A DNA stretch of 6,985 bases from Bacillota bacterium. Its GTDB lineage: Bacteria > Bacillota > Clostridia > Acetivibrionales > DTU013. Under the pieces are notes generated by a model. The model was not told where the DNA came from, did no database searches, and saw only the letters and a list, made by a program, of their open reading frames with translations. This document shows positions 5,661 to 6,985 of the stretch, piece after piece. The stretch covers positions 1 through 6,985 of the forward strand of contig JAFABI010000039.1 in NCBI GenBank assembly GCA_023426125.1, written 5' to 3'. The translations under genes were made by a program, and so were the position numbers. Position 1 is the stretch's first letter; the number at the start of each line of letters is the position of its first letter.

Positions 5661-6077
5661 ATGGGACTTGGCGGTGAAATGGGGATTTATACTCGTAATG
5701 AACAGCTAGGTTACTTGGGATATTATGATGCTGCTGATTTTGAAAACTACATGTCTATGTCATTTTCTTTTTACGTAAGCGATAGCACAACACCGGTTTT
5801 TACCAGGTACGACCCGGCACACTGGTGGTTAAATGGATTTGTTCCTGGGTACGAAGGGGTTTCTGCAAGTGACATAAGAATGATTGGTAGTATTACATTA
5901 CATGATAAATGCATGGTGGAACCATTTACGAATAGCCTTCCAAGTAATATTAAATATACTGTAAATGGATTGAGGGTGGATTTTGATTGGCAGTATACCA
6001 AATTAGTTGATTTATGTTATCCGCAAGAGATAGAGCTCATAACTTCATCTCTTGTGGGTAAATTGCTTTTACAATAG
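5661..6077 (+). pseudogene. C-terminal half of the DUF4474-like Rhs toxin domain, severed by a stop codon
   Basis: This 138-codon frame is in the same reading frame as the Rhs gene ending at 5633, and the 27 bases between are also open (FWKSGDYKS). The combined sequence around the stop reads DWRI-stop-FWKSGDY...GGEMGIYTR, which fits my memory of DUF4474 (W-R-I-Q-F/L-W-K-G-x-Y, then G-x-E-I-G-I-Y). Further family-like features are HWWLNGF (5820-5840) and a closing V-x-G-L-x-V-D-F-x-W. No good ribosome-binding site precedes ATG 5661. It is thus the second half of one domain, not an independent gene. A single change, CAA to TAA, would explain the break. Function of DUF4474 is unknown to me; a toxin role is inferred from its position at an Rhs C-terminus. 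Confidence 0.7.
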
Positions 6078-6080
6078 AGA

Positions 6081-6110
6081 TTACTAAACTGCACTACTAG
6101 ACTATATAAT
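6081..6110 (+). promoter_or_regulatory. Possible promoter for the membrane protein gene
   Basis: A perfect -10 hexamer TATAAT (6105-6110) lies 54 bases before ATG 6164. The best -35 candidate, TTACTA (6081-6086), is weak at 18-base spacing. If real, it would let the downstream gene be expressed independently of the broken Rhs gene. Confidence 0.4.
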
Positions 6111-6163
6111 ACTTAAAATGTAATGAAATTAAGAAAATAAATTTTAGTAAAGGAATGTTACAT

Positions 6164-6544
6164 ATGGAAACAAAGAGACCCTGGCAAATATCTGTATTAG
6201 TAATTAGCTACCTTCTAGGTATTTTATACATTATAAATTTTTTGTATTACCAAGTAATAAACAAGGGAAGTTTTCTATCTTTTGGTATTCTTGGTACTCT
6301 CATTTTAATTTTTGTTATGCTAATTATTGCTTTATTTATAAGACGTCCATGGGTATATTATTTGGGTATCGCGTTGTTAATATTTATATGTATTTTTGGT
6401 TGTATAAATTTGCTATATATTTTCTTTATGCCTAATATTTGGCTGGTAATTATTTCAATATCTGGGTTATATACAATCTATGTAGTTTTTTGTTCTGCTA
6501 CTAGGATATATTTCGGTGTAAAGAAAGAAAAATTCAAATATTAA
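6164..6544 (+). CDS. Small four-helix membrane protein, 126 aa; candidate immunity protein
   Basis: Four hydrophobic segments are visible at about residues 9-29, 37-59, 63-88 and 92-110, and the end is basic (KKEKFKY). The motif R-P-W before a helix occurs twice (residues 5-7 and 61-63), suggesting an internal duplication of a two-helix unit. Two in-frame ATGs compete: 6155 directly abuts the purine-rich AAAGGA (6149-6154), whereas 6164 has a 9-base spacer from it, so 6164 is chosen. The gene lies 86 bases after the second toxin. Position suggests an immunity protein, and integral membrane immunity proteins exist for toxins acting at the membrane, but a chance neighbour is equally possible. 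Family not recognised. Confidence 0.65.
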   Translation: METKRPWQISVLVISYLLGILYIINFLYYQVINKGSFLSFGILGTLILIFVMLIIALFIRRPWVYYLGIALLIFICIFGCINLLYIFFMPNIWLVIISISGLYTIYVVFCSATRIYFGVKKEKFKY

Positions 6545-6651
6545 ATGTTTCATGGGAGTGCCAATAATGTAATAAGATATTTTATGATAACTTTTTTGCT
6601 TGTCAAAATTTCTTTACTCCCCTTACATTAGCGGAAAGCCATTGCTCAAAA

Positions 6652-6682
6652 TTGACAAGGGGTAACTTGCCAGTAAGATAAT
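6652..6682 (+). promoter_or_regulatory. Possible promoter upstream of the Gly/Pro-rich gene
   Basis: A perfect -35 TTGACA (6652-6657) is followed by TAAGAT at 16-base spacing (6674-6679) or GATAAT at 19 (6677-6682); neither is ideal. It points toward the small gene at 6782 and the propeller gene that would follow on a closed unit, leaving a leader of about 90 bases. Confidence 0.3.
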
Positions 6683-6745
6683 GTAGCAAACGGAATGGTC
6701 TGGGAGGTAAAACCTTTTGCTGGAAAAGACCCTAAAAAGCAGTAA
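6677..6745 (+). pseudogene. Possible toxin C-terminus remnant (VWEVKP motif)
   Basis: A 22-codon frame ending at TAA 6743-6745 reads NGMVWEVKPFAGKDPKKQ. A W-E-V-K-P strand of this kind recurs near the end of nuclease-type polymorphic toxins as I remember them. There is no upstream continuation (a stop lies directly before it), so it would be a decayed end of another toxin cassette. The match is short and could be chance. Confidence 0.25.
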
Positions 6746-6781
6746 GAACTATATAAAACCGAGGGCAATTTACGGCTAGAG

Positions 6782-6985
6782 ATGAAGCTTTCAACAATAA
6801 CCAATATTTACATAACTGATAAAATAAAAATGGAAATAACATTTCCTAACCAAGGTATAGCTTTATATTCATTCTACAGAAAGAATGAAAAGGGAGAAAG
6901 GGAGGAAGTAACTTCTACAGAAGCATGGTTTGAAATTGATAGAGGAAGGAATCCAATTGTGCCCTTTATACCTGACCTTGGTGGG
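6782..6985 (+). CDS. Small Gly/Pro-rich hypothetical protein, 5' part
   Basis: ATG 6782 opens a frame of 68 codons that runs off the window end. It reads MKLSTITNIYITDK, then FPNQGIALYSFY and GEREEVTSTEAWFEI. The last 98 bases equal the window start, where the frame continues to TGA 147-149, giving 84 residues in total. No strong Shine-Dalgarno precedes the ATG (only GGCTAGAG), and the frame is open back to 6746, so the start is uncertain. Family unknown. In a closed unit it lies directly upstream of the propeller gene. Confidence 0.6.
   Translation, partial: MKLSTITNIYITDKIKMEITFPNQGIALYSFYRKNEKGEREEVTSTEAWFEIDRGRNPIVPFIPDLGG
6888..6985. repeat. Terminal direct repeat, right copy
   Basis: This is identical to 1-98 and flush with the window end. 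Reading from 6985 on into position 99 keeps the small Gly/Pro-rich gene in frame with no lost or gained base, which argues that the join is real, either as a tandem repeat or as a circle. Confidence 0.9.

Larger units (their letters stand above)
6545..6781 (+). other. Intergenic stretch without an intact gene
   Basis: Between the membrane protein and the Gly/Pro-rich gene no complete coding sequence is seen. It holds the promoter-like TTGACA and the WEVKP fragment. Short complementary segments are also present: CTTGTCAA (around 6600-6607) with TTGACAAG (6652-6659), and CCCCTT (6619-6624) with AAGGGG (6657-6662). These allow a folded RNA or DNA structure, but with long, unconvincing loops and no T-tract. 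Confidence 0.4.

Noticed and set aside
5661..6077. An independent immunity gene starting at ATG 5661
   Set aside because: It is in the same frame as the Rhs gene, the gap codons are open, and the sequence continues a single DUF4474-like domain; no ribosome-binding site was found.
6600..6662. Inverted segments CTTGTCAA/TTGACAAG as a terminator after the membrane protein
   Set aside because: The loop is over 40 bases and there is no T-tract after the second arm; not a credible intrinsic terminator.
1..6985. CRISPR arrays, tRNA or rRNA genes
   Set aside because: No regularly spaced short repeats and no cloverleaf or rRNA-like segments were seen on either strand.

Overview
The window suggests a low-GC Gram-positive bacterium, probably a member of the Clostridia. 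The DNA is AT-rich, the ribosome-binding sites are strong AGGAGG or AGGGGTGAG types, and the gene families seen (YD-repeat/Rhs toxins, AbrB-PIN pairs, IS66, DUF4474) are common there. All real genes are on the + strand. The content is accessory: an array of broken polymorphic-toxin (Rhs) modules with remnants of mobile and toxin-antitoxin genes between them.

Layout. (1) 1-149 is the 3' end of a small Gly/Pro-rich protein, followed at 176-1351 by a PQQ-like beta-propeller protein. (2) 1352-1541 is unrecognised, apparently decayed sequence. (3) 1542-1846 is the left end of an IS66-family insertion sequence with a frameshifted first ORF and only the first codons of a second. (4) 1847-3090 is a 5'-truncated Rhs module: YD-repeat core tail, the DPSG junction, then an unrecognised C-terminal toxin candidate. 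It is followed 11 bases later by a probable immunity gene (3102-3728) and a terminator. (5) A near-consensus promoter drives an AbrB-type antitoxin (3922-4170) and the first 39 codons of a PIN-domain toxin, which is cut off by (6), a second 5'-truncated Rhs module (about 4298-6077). Its core is about 96% identical to the first over 466 bp, but its C-terminus is a different domain that looks like DUF4474 and is split by one in-frame TAA at 5631-5633. (7) 6164-6544 encodes a four-helix membrane protein, possibly the partner of the second toxin. (8) 6545-6781 has no intact gene, but holds a possible toxin remnant and a possible promoter. (9) At 6782 the small Gly/Pro-rich gene of part (1) begins and runs off the end.

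The first 98 bases are identical to the last 98 (6888-6985). Joining the ends restores one 84-codon gene across the junction, directly upstream of the propeller gene. The sequence therefore behaves as a 6887-bp closed unit: either a collapsed tandem duplication of a chromosomal toxin region or a real circle. No replication, integrase or conjugation gene is visible, which favours the tandem/assembly explanation.

How the parts work together (inference). The two Rhs pieces look like displaced toxin tips: a shared core tail for homologous exchange with a full-length rhs gene elsewhere, plus different toxin C-termini, each followed by a candidate immunity gene. The first toxin-immunity pair looks intact in sequence. 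The second toxin is disabled by a nonsense codon while its candidate partner gene stays open.
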